A stretch of 64,000 nt of DNA, from positions 18,530,409 to 18,594,408 of the forward strand of contig OY987250.1 in NCBI GenBank assembly GCA_963920765.1. The letters run 5' to 3'. The stretch is from Ulota crispa (lineage: Eukaryota; Streptophyta; Bryopsida; Orthotrichales; Orthotrichaceae). Below the pieces are notes generated by a model. The model saw nothing but the letters and a program-made list of their open reading frames with translations. It had not been told where the DNA came from and did not search any database. Shown in pieces: positions 38,301-49,214 of this stretch. Numbering within the stretch: the stretch's first letter is position 1; each line of letters opens with the position of its first letter. A program made the position numbers and the translations under genes.

Positions 38301-39077
38301 GGAACTTCTAATACAAAATATTGATTATAGCCAATTGTGCAACAATCAATTTTTTTAGATACTTGTAAGTGTCTATAGCATTTACTATAAAATGTTATTC
38401 AAAACAAACATTAATGTGGAATAATACTTTACAAAATACTTACATTAGAAATGTGTTAAAAGTTTGAAAATGACTAGTTTTAAAATGATGAATTTGTTTC
38501 TTTATCTTCAACATTAAATTTTATTATTTTTATGTCTCTATATTTAATCTGATTGTATACATATCTAATTTATGTGTCTTTGCATGCTTTTTGAATTGTG
38601 TTCTTACCTTTGTAGTGAAATTTGTAGAGTTAAAAGATAGCACCACAAAGATGTAACAACACAGATTCCTAGCAGTCTAAAAAATATTGAAAACTATTTT
38701 CAATGACTTTTGCAACCTCAAGTATCTATTCAAAGTCTCATTTGTATGGAACACTACAAAATTATTGAACACACTTTATTACCATAGTATGCCACAAATT
38801 CAATTGTTGCACTATCAGTAATTAAACTATTCACTTTCATCTCAAAAGAAATAGAAAGACCGACCACTCCTAGCTAAATTCAAAGTATAAGATTACTTCT
38901 AGGAAACTTCTAAAAGAGGATACGTTCTTTTTGCAAAAAATTGAAGGAAGTTGTTGCAAAGTTTTTTATAGAACATATTAAAATTTTCATCAAATTACAC
39001 TATAATAGTATTCTGTATAGCCATATGTAATTGCACTATTTAAACTATGTCGCTACAAATGTTAGGTGTAGATTTAA
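35380..39077. other. intergenic, nothing recognised
   Basis: 35380-36150 is probably the upstream part of the hAT element. 36000-37000 is more GC-balanced, with open frames of 95-114 codons on both strands at 36609-36967 that I cannot relate to a protein. 37300-39070 is AT-rich without visible genes. Confidence 0.35.
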
Positions 39078-39299
39078 CCTATGAATGGCCCAAAGGCCCT
39101 TTCTGGCCATATGTACGAGTTCAATGCGTATCAATTATGATCACATAATGCTTCAATCTCCACTGTGAAACCCTTACTTATCAACCACAATCACATAGAG
39201 CTTCAATTCTGATGTTGTTTTGCACTTCTTCAAATTTGGTGAAGACAACATTTGACTAATACAACCCTGTATCTCTAGATCCCTAGGGTTGTTCAAGGG
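39078..39299. mobile_element. TTAA-flanked short element, 222 bp
   Basis: TTAA at 39074-39077 and 39300-39303 flank CCTATGAATGGCCC... and ...GGGTTGTTCAAGGG. The ends pair at about 10 of 14 positions. Size is like the 230- and 246-bp TTAA elements at 52.7 and 60.4 kb. Confidence 0.6.
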
Positions 39300-39303
39300 T
39301 TAA

Positions 39304-40280
39304 CAATGTAAGGAACAAAGGAATAGTACTAAGAGATGGGTGTTTGATTTTTTTGCCAATTACTATTTAATATTAATGGTTCATAAAGATCAAGACTTCT
39401 TTTTTGGTATTGTTGTTTTGGCAATTTATGGTATACCAAAACAACTTGAAAAGATCTAAACATGGAATAGTTTTAATATATATATTAATTAGACAACAAT
39501 ACATATATTAAAACAAAATAGCTTAAATCCAAATGTTGAGTAGAACGCAAGATTTTATTGGGCAATTGAACAAAATTGAAAATAAATTTTGAAGAATATG
39601 AAGTATTAAAATTGATACCAAAATTAAAGTAAATTCAATATAATATTTCTACTACAATGCATGCGTGCAACAAGATGACTTGGAAACCAATGCCCATTAG
39701 TAAAAAATGGATTCATGCCTTCTTTATATGTTATTTTCTACTAAAGGGACTGGTAAAAATCCAAGGCCAACAAGTAGAACAAGCTTTTTTGAATTGACAA
39801 CCTCTCATTGGTGTAAAGTAGGATCTACTTTATAAAAATGGAGCCATTAATTCATAAACAATATTTAGTATATAAAAAATCCCATTATTTCAATATTTTT
39901 TGTGACTAGTGTTATTTGAAAACATAGTTGAATTTAGCAATTGTCACATGTGTTTAAAATAAACTTCAAATCCCTAAAAGGAATTTCTAGAATTTGCTAT
40001 GTTGAACTTTATTAAACCATCACTTTTCATCATATCTCTAAAAATTGAGGGACTCAAAGTTTTAGCAAAATTACAATTCAAACTTTATTTTTTTTATTTT
40101 TTTTATGTAGTTTTCTTTTGAAAGTTCAATTGACTAATTGCTATTTCAAGTTCTACATATCAAATTTGCAAGTGCTTTATAGAATTTGGTTCAATGTTAT
40201 AAAAGTCTAAAGCAAGTTTTTTTGTGAATTTCTTGCAAACAATTGATTGATCATATTTGTTATGTTTAATTAAATAATAT
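39304..40280. other. AT-rich intergenic, nothing recognised
   Basis: No gene, RNA or element boundary that I can support. Confidence 0.4.
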
Positions 40281-40613
40281 TGGACAGCACAGGCAAATGG
40301 ATAGAAAAGACAGCACAAACGGACGTGTCCGCTCTCTTGTGTTTTTAAGGCCATTTTTAGGATTTTTGACTAAAAAATGGAAGAATCAAACTATCATTTT
40401 TCATTTTTAAGATGTGATATGACTTTGAATCCATGTTTTGACTTCATGTTGGCAACAATGAGTGTCACTGGCATTCACGAAGTAAGTCTTTTTTATCAAT
40501 TTGTACAATTTTTGAAAGGCAACTATGAGTTGGCTTCATCGAACAAACCGTGACCTCAATCGAGCACTTTGGGCATATAGGCAGGCAAGCAAATGGGCAA
40601 CCCAATGTGACAA
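40281..40613 (+). repeat. TTGTTA-family interspersed repeat, copy 2
   Basis: Same core and orientation as 15904-16240 (ATGTTGGCAACAATGAGTGT, then GGCAACTATGAGTTGGC and GGGCATATAGGCAG), ending ...ATGTGACAA. The left end is more diverged and its boundary approximate. Confidence 0.7.
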
Positions 40614-41791
40614 CCATGATGTTTGTGGCTGGAGCTAACGCATTGCAATGTGGCGTTGTTTTTGGTCATTTTGTGGAATCCTTATCGTAGCATTTTTGTG
40701 CATCTCAAATATCTATAGTTCTCCTTGTCTTTTGCATCTGGGATCTTTGTAAAATACTTTAAGGCACAAGCTCAGTTGTGTGTGCAAGAGATTTAAATCT
40801 AGTCATTTTTGCTTTGGTTAATGGTGTGCATGTCTGCATTCAAGATATGGTGCAAGGATATTTTGTGACTTTTTGTGTGGTGTCTTAAGCTAAAACTACG
40901 TTAGAGTAGAAGATTGTAGCTGCTTGTCACAACACGTGGTGCTATTTTTTTGTCTCATGATAGCTTTTGGTAGTTCTTTAGGTTAGATCTGGTGTTGTCT
41001 TGTTCTTTCTCACAATTAATTTTTTTTTTAGGTGCAATACCCACATTTTTGAACGTCCATATTCTCCCTTAACTAACAAAAATTGTGAACTTTGTCTCAC
41101 CATTGCACGAACAACAAACATGAAAAATAACGCATGTAACACCTTTGGGAGTGCATCTCAAGAATTCACAAAACAAGCACATAAAAATTGCAAGCAACTC
41201 GTCTAAGTACACTAGAAACTAAGAGAAGTATAGCAGAGAAAGCTCTAGATTTGAAGATTTTGAAGAATGCAACAATAACAGAATCCATGTTCAATATAAC
41301 GTGGTATAAAGTTTCAAGGCTCATTCTAACAGATAACCCTTACACAGTTTTGTTATGTACAATGCATTGTTGTTATGGAAAGCAAATGACTCAAGAGACA
41401 AGACAAAATTGCATTCAGCTACTTTCCAAAATTAGCAAAAATCAGCACGTGTCCACAAAAGAGCACAATGGAGAAATTCACAACTATTTGACACATATAC
41501 AACACGTGTTATCCTATCCAAAAATAATTGAAATCCTTGATTCACCTGCCAAGTCAATTATGACATGGAAATTGCACATGAAAAATAAATATACGTGGAC
41601 TATGACGTGGCTGACGTCGCATGTTCACTCAAATGCAGCAACATCAACCTTAACATGAAGTTTGAAGTTTGAACATGTCCTTCCAGCGACGTCAAGAACA
41701 AAGAACTCAATATAAACTACATGATGCCTTTATGTTCTTTGAAACCATCACTATTAACATGAATTTTGCATTTATAACATGTCAATTCAAA
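40614..41791. other. intergenic, no supported gene
   Basis: A 156-codon open frame on + (41188-41658, beginning at a TTG) is the longest here, but its translation shows no domain and it lies among repeats. The phrase GAACTCAATATAAACTAC at about 41706 is shared with the CACTA MITE at 20750, so 41700-41809 is probably a worn related element. Confidence 0.4.
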
Positions 41792-41809
41792 CATGGTTTT
41801 CTACTAGTG
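41792..41809. mobile_element. orphan right end of a CACTA-type MITE
   Basis: CATGGTTTTCTACTAGTG is the complement of a CACTAGTAGAAAACCATG end, nearly identical to the left end of the MITE at 42482. It abuts the last readable codon of remnant 2, as if inserted into it. The partner end was not found. Confidence 0.5.
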
Positions 41810-42870
41810 AATCCAACCTTGGAGACAAGAATATGTCAATGTAGTTAGAACATACCTCCAAGTAGAGTTCCGTCCCAAGGGTGCACTCTAGGTGAACCTC
41901 TTTTGAAGTTCGTATAGCTGCCAAGCACTCCCTAGTCCGCCTTTGGCAAAGTCCTTGTGCTGACTCCCAATTCTGGCGGTCTTTACAATTTGTGTCCTCA
42001 AGTTTTAGGCCATGTTGCTCACAGCTGAAGTTGTTGTACACTAGTCCAATATAAATTAGAGTAACCACATCTGCTCTGAGCTGCAGAGTTCTAACAGGTG
42101 AGTCTAACGGGTTAATGAGCTTTTTGCTGTTATGAATATAATCCTGATCGTGTAAGCTAGAGGCACTCTCATATATTCCCATCTACCATTTGGGAGAACA
42201 CCCAGCCAGACCATAAATCCTCATATGCCTCCCACTAGTGCCTCTATACTCCTCTAGCATGAGGTGGAGCCTCTTGGAATCTCCATTGCTGGCATGACCA
42301 ACAATAGAGGGCCAACCATGTCCTTGCAATATAAGTCCCACAAACTCTGAATTTTGCCCCATTGACTTTTGACCCATTGTGAATCAAAACAATTACATGT
42401 ATAGTTCACACACAAGGCCAAGCAAGGCAGCTTTTCATGCAAAGGATTTACCATGACAACCCTGGCAAAACTACCGACCTTCACTAGAAGAAAACCATGT
42501 CCTAAACAACTAGTTCACAACAACTGCAAATGTCCTAAACAACTAAACAATGACTAAATTACAATCAAATTGAGTCGTTTAGGACATTTTTAGTCATTGT
42601 GAACTAGTTGTTTAATGCAAGATTTCTTCTAATGCTTGTTAGACTAGAATCCTTCCACAATGTTATTGTACCCACTCTCCCCCCTGCCCATTGCAGGTTT
42701 AAAGTATGATTGGTAGACATGGTTTTCCGACGGCCCACAGAAACCTGCCAGAGTGTCAAACCTTTCCTCATAAGAAACCCAAGATCTCACCTTTGTCTCA
42801 TCCTCCGCCAATATCACTGGAACTGGCCCTTCTATCCTGTGAGCAATTTTAGCATCCTGGTAAATTTAAG
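41810..42870 (-). pseudogene. decayed protein-coding remnant, family not recognised (remnant 2)
   Basis: On the minus strand, 42850-42650 reads GPVPVILAEDETKVRSWVSY and FDTLAGFCGPSENHVY. A CACTA MITE (42482-42634) follows. The same frame then resumes with KVGSFARVVMVNPLHEKLPC (42484-42420). 42340-41813 continues almost unbroken: HASNGDSKRLHLMLEEYRGT, HDQDYIHNSKKLINPLDSPV, KDRQNWESAQGLCQRRTREC and LYLEVCSNYIDIFLS. Stops occur near 42645 and at 42183, with a frame change near 42300. Removing the MITE and one target copy restores the frame at the junction. I have an impression of a repetitive, poorly characterised protein family but cannot name it, so I give no function. Confidence 0.6.
42482..42634. 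mobile_element. CACTA-type MITE, 153 bp, inside remnant 2
   Basis: Ends CACTAGAAGAAAACCATG... and ...GATTTCTTCTAATG, flanked by CTT at 42479-42481 and 42635-42637. The interior is palindromic (ACTAGTTCACAA with TTGTGAACTAGT, and TCCTAAAC words) and is shared with the MITE at 48995. Confidence 0.88.
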
Positions 42871-43569
42871 CGATACATTGGAATATTTTTTTATGCTCAC
42901 TAATAAAGTGATTACCTAAATTTAGGATTTACAACTACTAAAAAGAGACCTTCTACAACAGAAACTTATTTTTCTTTTTATGCAAAGTGTTTTTTGGTTC
43001 TTGTACAAATGAGATTAATTTATAAATATGCATGTACCTATTGAAAAGTATTTGACAAAGTATTGTTTATCCCTTGTAGTCTCTTCTAATTGATGATACT
43101 TTAGCTATACATTAGGTTAAAAGATATATATTGTGATCTCCTTCCTCAAAATCAAATACTACAATCAACTTTTGTTATGGTTAGAATTGTTGAAAAAGAG
43201 CTAAAGCATGCTTGTCTAATTGGCCTTACAAGCAATTCAACACCTAGTGTTGATTTTGGATGTAATTTTTGCTCAACAATTTCAATTTTTCCTAATTCCA
43301 AACATTATTAATAAAATAAATTCCTAAGCTTTCATGATAATTTTTCAAATCTTATCCTGATAATCTCTAAACTATTTCCTATGTTCAATTTGGAGTTTTA
43401 TTGCAAAAGTTGTGCAAGTTTTAAAAATCTATTGTAAAAAGAATGGTACACACTTCATCTATGGACAACTTGTGGAATTGTTTACCATGCTGATTTTTTA
43501 TTCTTCTAATGACAACTATTCTTGAGATTTTTTGTCAAGTTGTTAAAACATCCAAAATTGTCCCAACTT
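42871..43569. other. AT-rich intergenic, nothing recognised
   Basis: No gene, RNA or element end that I can support. Confidence 0.4.
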
Positions 43570-44250
43570 TATGAACTATTATCTTGGGGTGATTACTCCT
43601 TGTAATTTTATGCTATACACATGAGTTAAGAGGATATTTGATGTAGGCCTATTTACTTAAAATATGGTAAATAAAATGACCATATTTTTATATAAAAAGC
43701 TACACATGACATATTTTCATACCCTATATTTTTTTGTAAATTCATCATTTGGTTTTAAAATGGGGCTATTATATGTATAAAATTTATTTGTCCAATTTTA
43801 TCTTGTCTTTGTTATCCTTCAAAAAAAACTTTCTTTCTATTACACATATAAATATGGTATACACCATGAAACCAATAACAAGCATATGAATCAAATGGCC
43901 ATTGTCCAAGTGGCACTTTTTGTTAACAAATTTTTAGTATTTTTCAATTTTGTGTCATATATTTAAAACACTTTAATATGAAAAATAACAAACTACACTA
44001 TAAAATTTCACAACTTCTATTTGTCAAAGCTAATTTATTAGTAAAAATTCCTACTACCTAATTTTTTTACATACCCTAATTTGTATGCACTAAAATACAT
44101 AGTATTTTGTGAACCCTACAGTAGCTCTACATATTATATAATTTTTTTGCTCTTTGAATCAAATGAGCCCTATCTTTTGACTCACGTAGTTTCTAAAACA
44201 TGGGCTTGATCTCCCTAAGACTATCATCCATTTTTTAACCTTTAAAAGTG
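43570..44250 (+). repeat. AT-rich interspersed repeat G, copy 1 (uninterrupted)
   Basis: Its reverse complement aligns by eye with 49215-49785 and continues at 50696-50790. Shared phrases include CCATTTGATTCATATGCTTG and AAATAGGCCTACATCAAATA. It supplies the empty-site version for the TTAA element at 49790-50691. Element ends not determined. Confidence 0.75.
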
Positions 44251-45896
44251 CCAAACTTCATTAATTCATTTTTGTTCAAGTCTAATGATTGTCAACCGTG
44301 GAACCCTTTAAATATACTCTACAATCTTGTTTTAAATTTATAAAAATAAGTTGGCCTTGTGCACTTCATAAAAGAACTTAAACCTTTTGCCTAGTTTTTT
44401 TATTCCTTTGTTAAAAGACAAGACTAAGTAACTTATCCTTCATTCTATTGCATCATATATTTACCTACTCTCCTATTTGGTGTTACACTTTTCAAAATAT
44501 AATTTTATCCCTAATTGCCTAAATGTTTGTTTAATAAACACTTGAGAACTCAAATACAATTCTATGAACTCAAATTTCAACATGTTTTCTCACAATTTTA
44601 ACAAATGGTAAGCTTCTTCATTCTTGTCACATTAAAATTGCTCAAATGCAATGGCTAGTGTTTTAGAATTTTTACTCAAAAGTTTATAGGCAAATTGAGC
44701 ACCATGGTTTAGCCTATAGCTACCAAGACTCCCTACTTATGCTTGGGAATTGGGGTTTCCAAAGCTCTCAACTGCTTGGAGCTCCCAATTTGGAGCTTTG
44801 TATTTGGAATCCCAATTTATTAGTAAATATTTTTTACTTTTCTCAAAAACTATCTTACATATTTAGAGTAAATTGTAATTTTTACCAATAGATCAAAGCA
44901 GTTCTTCAAGAAACTATATAATTGCAATTTTAAATTACAAATAGAGACAAACCAATTTTCATGCTCACAATCAAGCTTCACACTCTTACAAGCACACGTT
45001 AAACACACATACACTCTTTTAATCAATGCTGCATAATTAACTTTCATTTTCAAGAAGTTCCACTACATGCTCATAAATAACCATGAATGCATGACAAAAT
45101 CCATACTTAGTAGCAATAAATATTCAAGTTATGAAAAAAAACCTACATACGTCTTACCAAATTTTCAATAAATATGTACAAACCTTGTATGAAACATACC
45201 CAAGAACGCATATCAAAGAATAAAGAATTTCCAAGAGCACCATACACTGCAATTGATGCAGTGGTCTTGGTCACTATAAGCAAAGCTACTACAAATCAAT
45301 CTGATTTGGAAGTAAAGAGACATGTGCAATGTTTTTCCCACCATAGTATGTTGCAAGGCCTACTTTTTATATTTGGTGAGGCCTACATTTAATATTTTTT
45401 AAATGTCAAGCTTATTTTTTATAAGTGTCCATTTGTCAAACCTATTTTTGATGTTTCCCTATTTTTAATTGTTGTAATGGTGGTGGTAATAATATAGACT
45501 CCTTTAGAAGAAGTGTGATGGCATTTTGTAGTGAAAATGTCAACATTATACTTGTGGAAGCTTCTACAACCTTCAGTTTAGAGCTGCAATGTAGAGCCTC
45601 TAGATAAAGTGTTGGAGATGAAAAAAGGTAGCAAAAATAGTTGGCATAAATTGATAAGAGTTGAAATGTCATAGGGAGTATAAAAAATGGATCAAAGTTC
45701 AAGTCACGCATTGTAGGAAAATAATGAAAAATAGACAACATACCTCTTAACCTTTCTATTATAGAACGTGGTACTTCTTCAGAAGCATTGTGGTTGTAGA
45801 AGTAAGAGTGAAATAAAGATCGAGAGGGAAAGAGTGGAATCTAATACACGTAAAGTCCTTTAGAAGGTACACAATTGTTTGCAAACTTTTCCGTTT
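44251..45896. other. AT-rich intergenic, nothing recognised
   Basis: Open frames of 67-99 codons on both strands (44850-45053, 45174-45392, 45442-45741) show no recognisable protein. Confidence 0.4.
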
Positions 45897-45900
45897 TTAA

Positions 45901-47725
45901 CCCTTAAAGGACCAATTGTCCCCTCAAAGAACAAGTGGATTTTGAGCATGTAACTACAATTAACCCCTTAGGGCCGCCTGCTTTCCAGGCTGGTTGTTCT
46001 TTTGGGAAAGCAAATTGTTTCAAGCTTTTTAGCACTTAAGTCAAAATTTAAAAAGCACAATCCATATGTATCACTATAAACTGCGGTTTTGGAAGATAAG
46101 TATGTAATTTTTGGACCAATATGCTTATGATATATGTTGCATCAATGAAGTGAAAGGTGGTGCGTTGGATTAAGTTTGTATTGTACAAGTTATATGAATG
46201 ACTAGTACAAGCAACTGCTATAGAATTGGGTTTTGAAAATGTGGACTTTTCTTACATGTGATATGTTGAAGGGATTGAACTTGAGATTTTGGAAAGAAGT
46301 TATACCATTTGTTGTATTTGGTACAGGAAAGGCATGGGTGGTTAGGGTGCAAAAATTGTGGAAAAAATCATGAAATTTTGATGATTTTTAGAAAAATGAG
46401 ATTTGCATGGTTAGAAAATACAACCGGACAAGTTACTTGAATAGTATTGATCTACAATTTTGTTTTTTTTCAAAAGGAGTGTAACATCGTATAAGTGATT
46501 TTGGTTGTGCAACCCTAAAAAGACTAAAGAGCTTGGATAGGAGGTACAAAGCTAAAGAATAATTCAATTGGTTGTTTTTGTGACACCATTTACCCGGTCC
46601 TTAAAGACGTCAGATGACGTCATCCTCTTGTTGGTGTTTTGGTGAGTGATTTGTACTAAACACTCAAGTTTCTAAATACCCCTTCCAAGGAATCACTCTC
46701 TCTACAACAACTTATAATTCTAAACTTTGATCAAACAAGTGCTTGTGAAAACAGACTCCATTCCCTACATGTTTTTAATTGGTCAACCCATGATCCAAAA
46801 TTGATAACACACCCTAAATTTTATTTCAAACCTATAAAGGCAGTTTTTGCCTCCTCCGGCCCTAGAGGGTTCAACTAGTTTATGTGGTTTTTTCAAAATT
46901 TTATCAAAGGTGGGGAATTCAAAGATATATGCAAATATATATTTTTTCTTCATTTTGACATTTGATAGAGAAGTTATCAAGAGTTTTCTAGAATTAGAGG
47001 AAAAGGGTTAGTTTGAGCATGGCCTCTCTTTTGTAAGTGAGTGTTGACTCCAACAAGGGTGAGTCCTTATGGGCACAAGGTGTGGGGCAAAGAAGAATGG
47101 AGTGGAAGGGGCCCGTCTTGGAAGACTCCCAACCCTCCATTCTTTTTGCCCCTAGTAAAATTTGGTACTTTAATTTTTTGAGTGGTTTGTATATTTGTTG
47201 TTTTATTTCTTTTTTTTGTTCCAAGTTGTAATAGACTAAGATTCCTTGGTTCTCACTAGTTGGATCAAAGTAATTCAGATTTCTAAATTTTACATAAATC
47301 CTCCAATGTTACCTAATGTATTTGCAAATTTTATGATTTTGCAGCATTCAAAGATTTTTTGAAGTATGTTGTACACCTTGTTTCATTTGGAGATTCTCCC
47401 ACATATACCATAATTGGTCTTCTACATGGAGCAATCAAACCTCAACTTTGTGTAGAGCAATTTTTTTGCTATAAAAGTAGTCAAAGGCTTTTGAAATTAT
47501 TGGGCAAAAAGGAAAAAACTTTGTTCGTCACTTCAAATGTCAATATCTCACTCTTTTAACCTAAAATGAGCTAATTTTTTTCCACAAGTACCTTCCATAG
47601 TCTAGAGCAATATCCTATAGTTGGAATTTCAATGAAAGCTTTTTCTCTTAACTTTCTACTCATTCCTCCAAAAGTGACAATTTTTCAATGACTTTCACAC
47701 AAAAAAAAGTTTGGTCTTTTAGGGG
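45901..47725 (+). mobile_element. TTAA-flanked piggyBac-like MITE, family A copy 4, interrupted
   Basis: TTAA at 45897-45900 and 47726-47729. Ends CCCTTAAAGGACCAATTG... and ...TGGTCTTTTAGGGG. Its left piece stops at 45960, and its body resumes at about 46870 with text matching the 7.4 and 53.5 kb copies (GGGAATTCAAAGAT at 46914). Confidence 0.85.
45964..46869. mobile_element. TTAA element nested in family A copy 4 (906 bp)
   Basis: Ends CCCCTTAGGGCCGCC... and ...CCGGCCCTAGAGGG. TTAA at 45960-45963 on the left and a worn TTCAA at 46870 on the right. The uninterrupted sister copies read ACAATTAAACTACTTT at this point, consistent with insertion at TTAA. Contains a short palindrome GACGTCAGATGACGTC (about 46607). 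Confidence 0.8.
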
Positions 47726-47729
47726 TTAA

Positions 47730-48190
47730 GAGACTCTTCATTGTTGTAGTCATTACAAAAAGGAATTGTAGAGTATATAAAAAGTTGGTGATAAAGATTA
47801 AATAAGGCAAGTAAAAAAGTGGTGATGCAAATTTAGAGGGCACAATGTTTTTGAGCAATTTTGAATTTTCATGTACTTGCCTTTAGTAAATTAGTATTGA
47901 ATTTATGAGTGATAATGAATATGGTGGGTGGACATTGCACTGTAAAGCTTTGTAGTAAAATCTCACAACTCATTTTCTCTAGTCTTGCATAATTTGTATG
48001 TATTTAGAGGGTATAATGGAGGCTCAAATGGAGACTTAAATTTAAATGCAGGTGTATCTATAGTTGACACTAGAAGAATTGTTTGTAGTTGAACTCTTGC
48101 CCGTTCAATGTAGTCAACATATAGTTGATTTCAAAATACAATTGAAAAAGCAGATGTGCATTTATCTTATATATATTGGTTACCCACATG
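47730..48190. other. AT-rich spacer, nothing recognised
   Basis: No gene. A possible CACTAGAAGAA end occurs near 48068 without a partner. Confidence 0.4.
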
Positions 48191-48340
48191 TACTACAAGA
48201 GAAACTGTCCAAAATGACAAAAGTATGTCCAAATCAACATGGTTGAGTGTACACAAATTGTCCAATTTGATAGTCCTTTGTCATTCTAGACACATTTAGT
48301 CAATTTGGACGTGTCAATTAGGACACAATTTCTAGTAGTG
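48191..48340. mobile_element. CACTA-type MITE, 150 bp
   Basis: Left end TACTACAAGAGAAACTGTCC (first base changed from C) and right end ...GGACACAATTTCTAGTAGTG, flanked by ATG at 48188-48190 and 48341-48343. The interior repeats GTCCAAAT/AATTGTCC words. Confidence 0.85.
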
Positions 48341-48343
48341 ATG

Positions 48344-48994
48344 GCAGCCAATATGGAATTAGGGCACAAACTTAAGGTATGGATTAAAGCACGTGGGTGA
48401 AAATGCATGGTCAAGGCGTAGATGCAAGTGGCTATATTGCAAACGTAGATTATTATTTTTTTAACATTTACTTCACTTTTTTTGTTCAAGCATGAATGCA
48501 ATTACTCAGGGCACCCAACCCATCCATGCAGGTGGTTAAAATGCAACCATAAACAATTAGCATACACTTGCAAGTGGTTTAATTTTTTGTTTATTTATTT
48601 ATTTATTTATGTTAGTTTTAATATTTGGCCAAGGGGTCAATACAATAAAAACTCTCTGCACTGACATGACCAATTGAATAAAATGTCCAAATTGACAAAG
48701 TTTGACAAAAACATGTCCAAATTGACACTGCTCCATTGTCCACCAGTGGACACATGCATTTAGGGCACCATGCAAATGGTCAAATTGCAAATTATTATTA
48801 TTTCTTTGTTTTCTTTTCTTTTCAAAACAAGACACAAGTGCAAGTCATCAGAGCACGAACACAACTCTGCATCTCCGCCCTAGTTTTGGCCAAGATAGCC
48901 ACATTGCCAAATCAAAAGCCATGTTATATAACAAAGATAAACATGGTAATTTCTTTTTGATTTTTTTGAGTAGAAAACCCTAGAACACAACATT
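48344..48994. other. intergenic with further GTCCAAATTG words
   Basis: GTCCAAATTGACA-type words at 48685-48730 and 48737-48755 suggest another worn MITE related to the one at 48191, but I could not define its ends. No gene. Confidence 0.35.
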
Positions 48995-49134
48995 TAGTAT
49001 AAGAAAAACATGTTCCAATTGGTTTACAACAACTGCAAATATCCTAAATGACTATATAGTGATTGTATTGTAATCATTTAGGACATTTGCAGTTGTTATG
49101 AACCAATTGTTTAGGACATGCTTTTCTTCTAGTG
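48995..49134. mobile_element. CACTA-type MITE, 140 bp
   Basis: Right end ...CATGCTTTTCTTCTAGTG; left end TAGTATAAGAAAAACATG is worn but aligned. ATT at 48992-48994 and 49135-49137. The long central palindrome (CAACTGCAAATATCCTAAATGA... with its complement) is shared with the MITE at 42482. Confidence 0.8.
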
Positions 49135-49214
49135 ATTGGACCATAATGCTTGTTCATGCAGTCAAAATTGCTTGCCTGCCTAGCTTGTCCTTCATCCAAG
49201 ACTTGCCCAAAGTA

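Noticed and set aside
41188..41658. 156-codon open frame on +
   Set aside because: It begins at TTG, shows no domain, and lies beside worn MITE sequence. Length alone is weak evidence.
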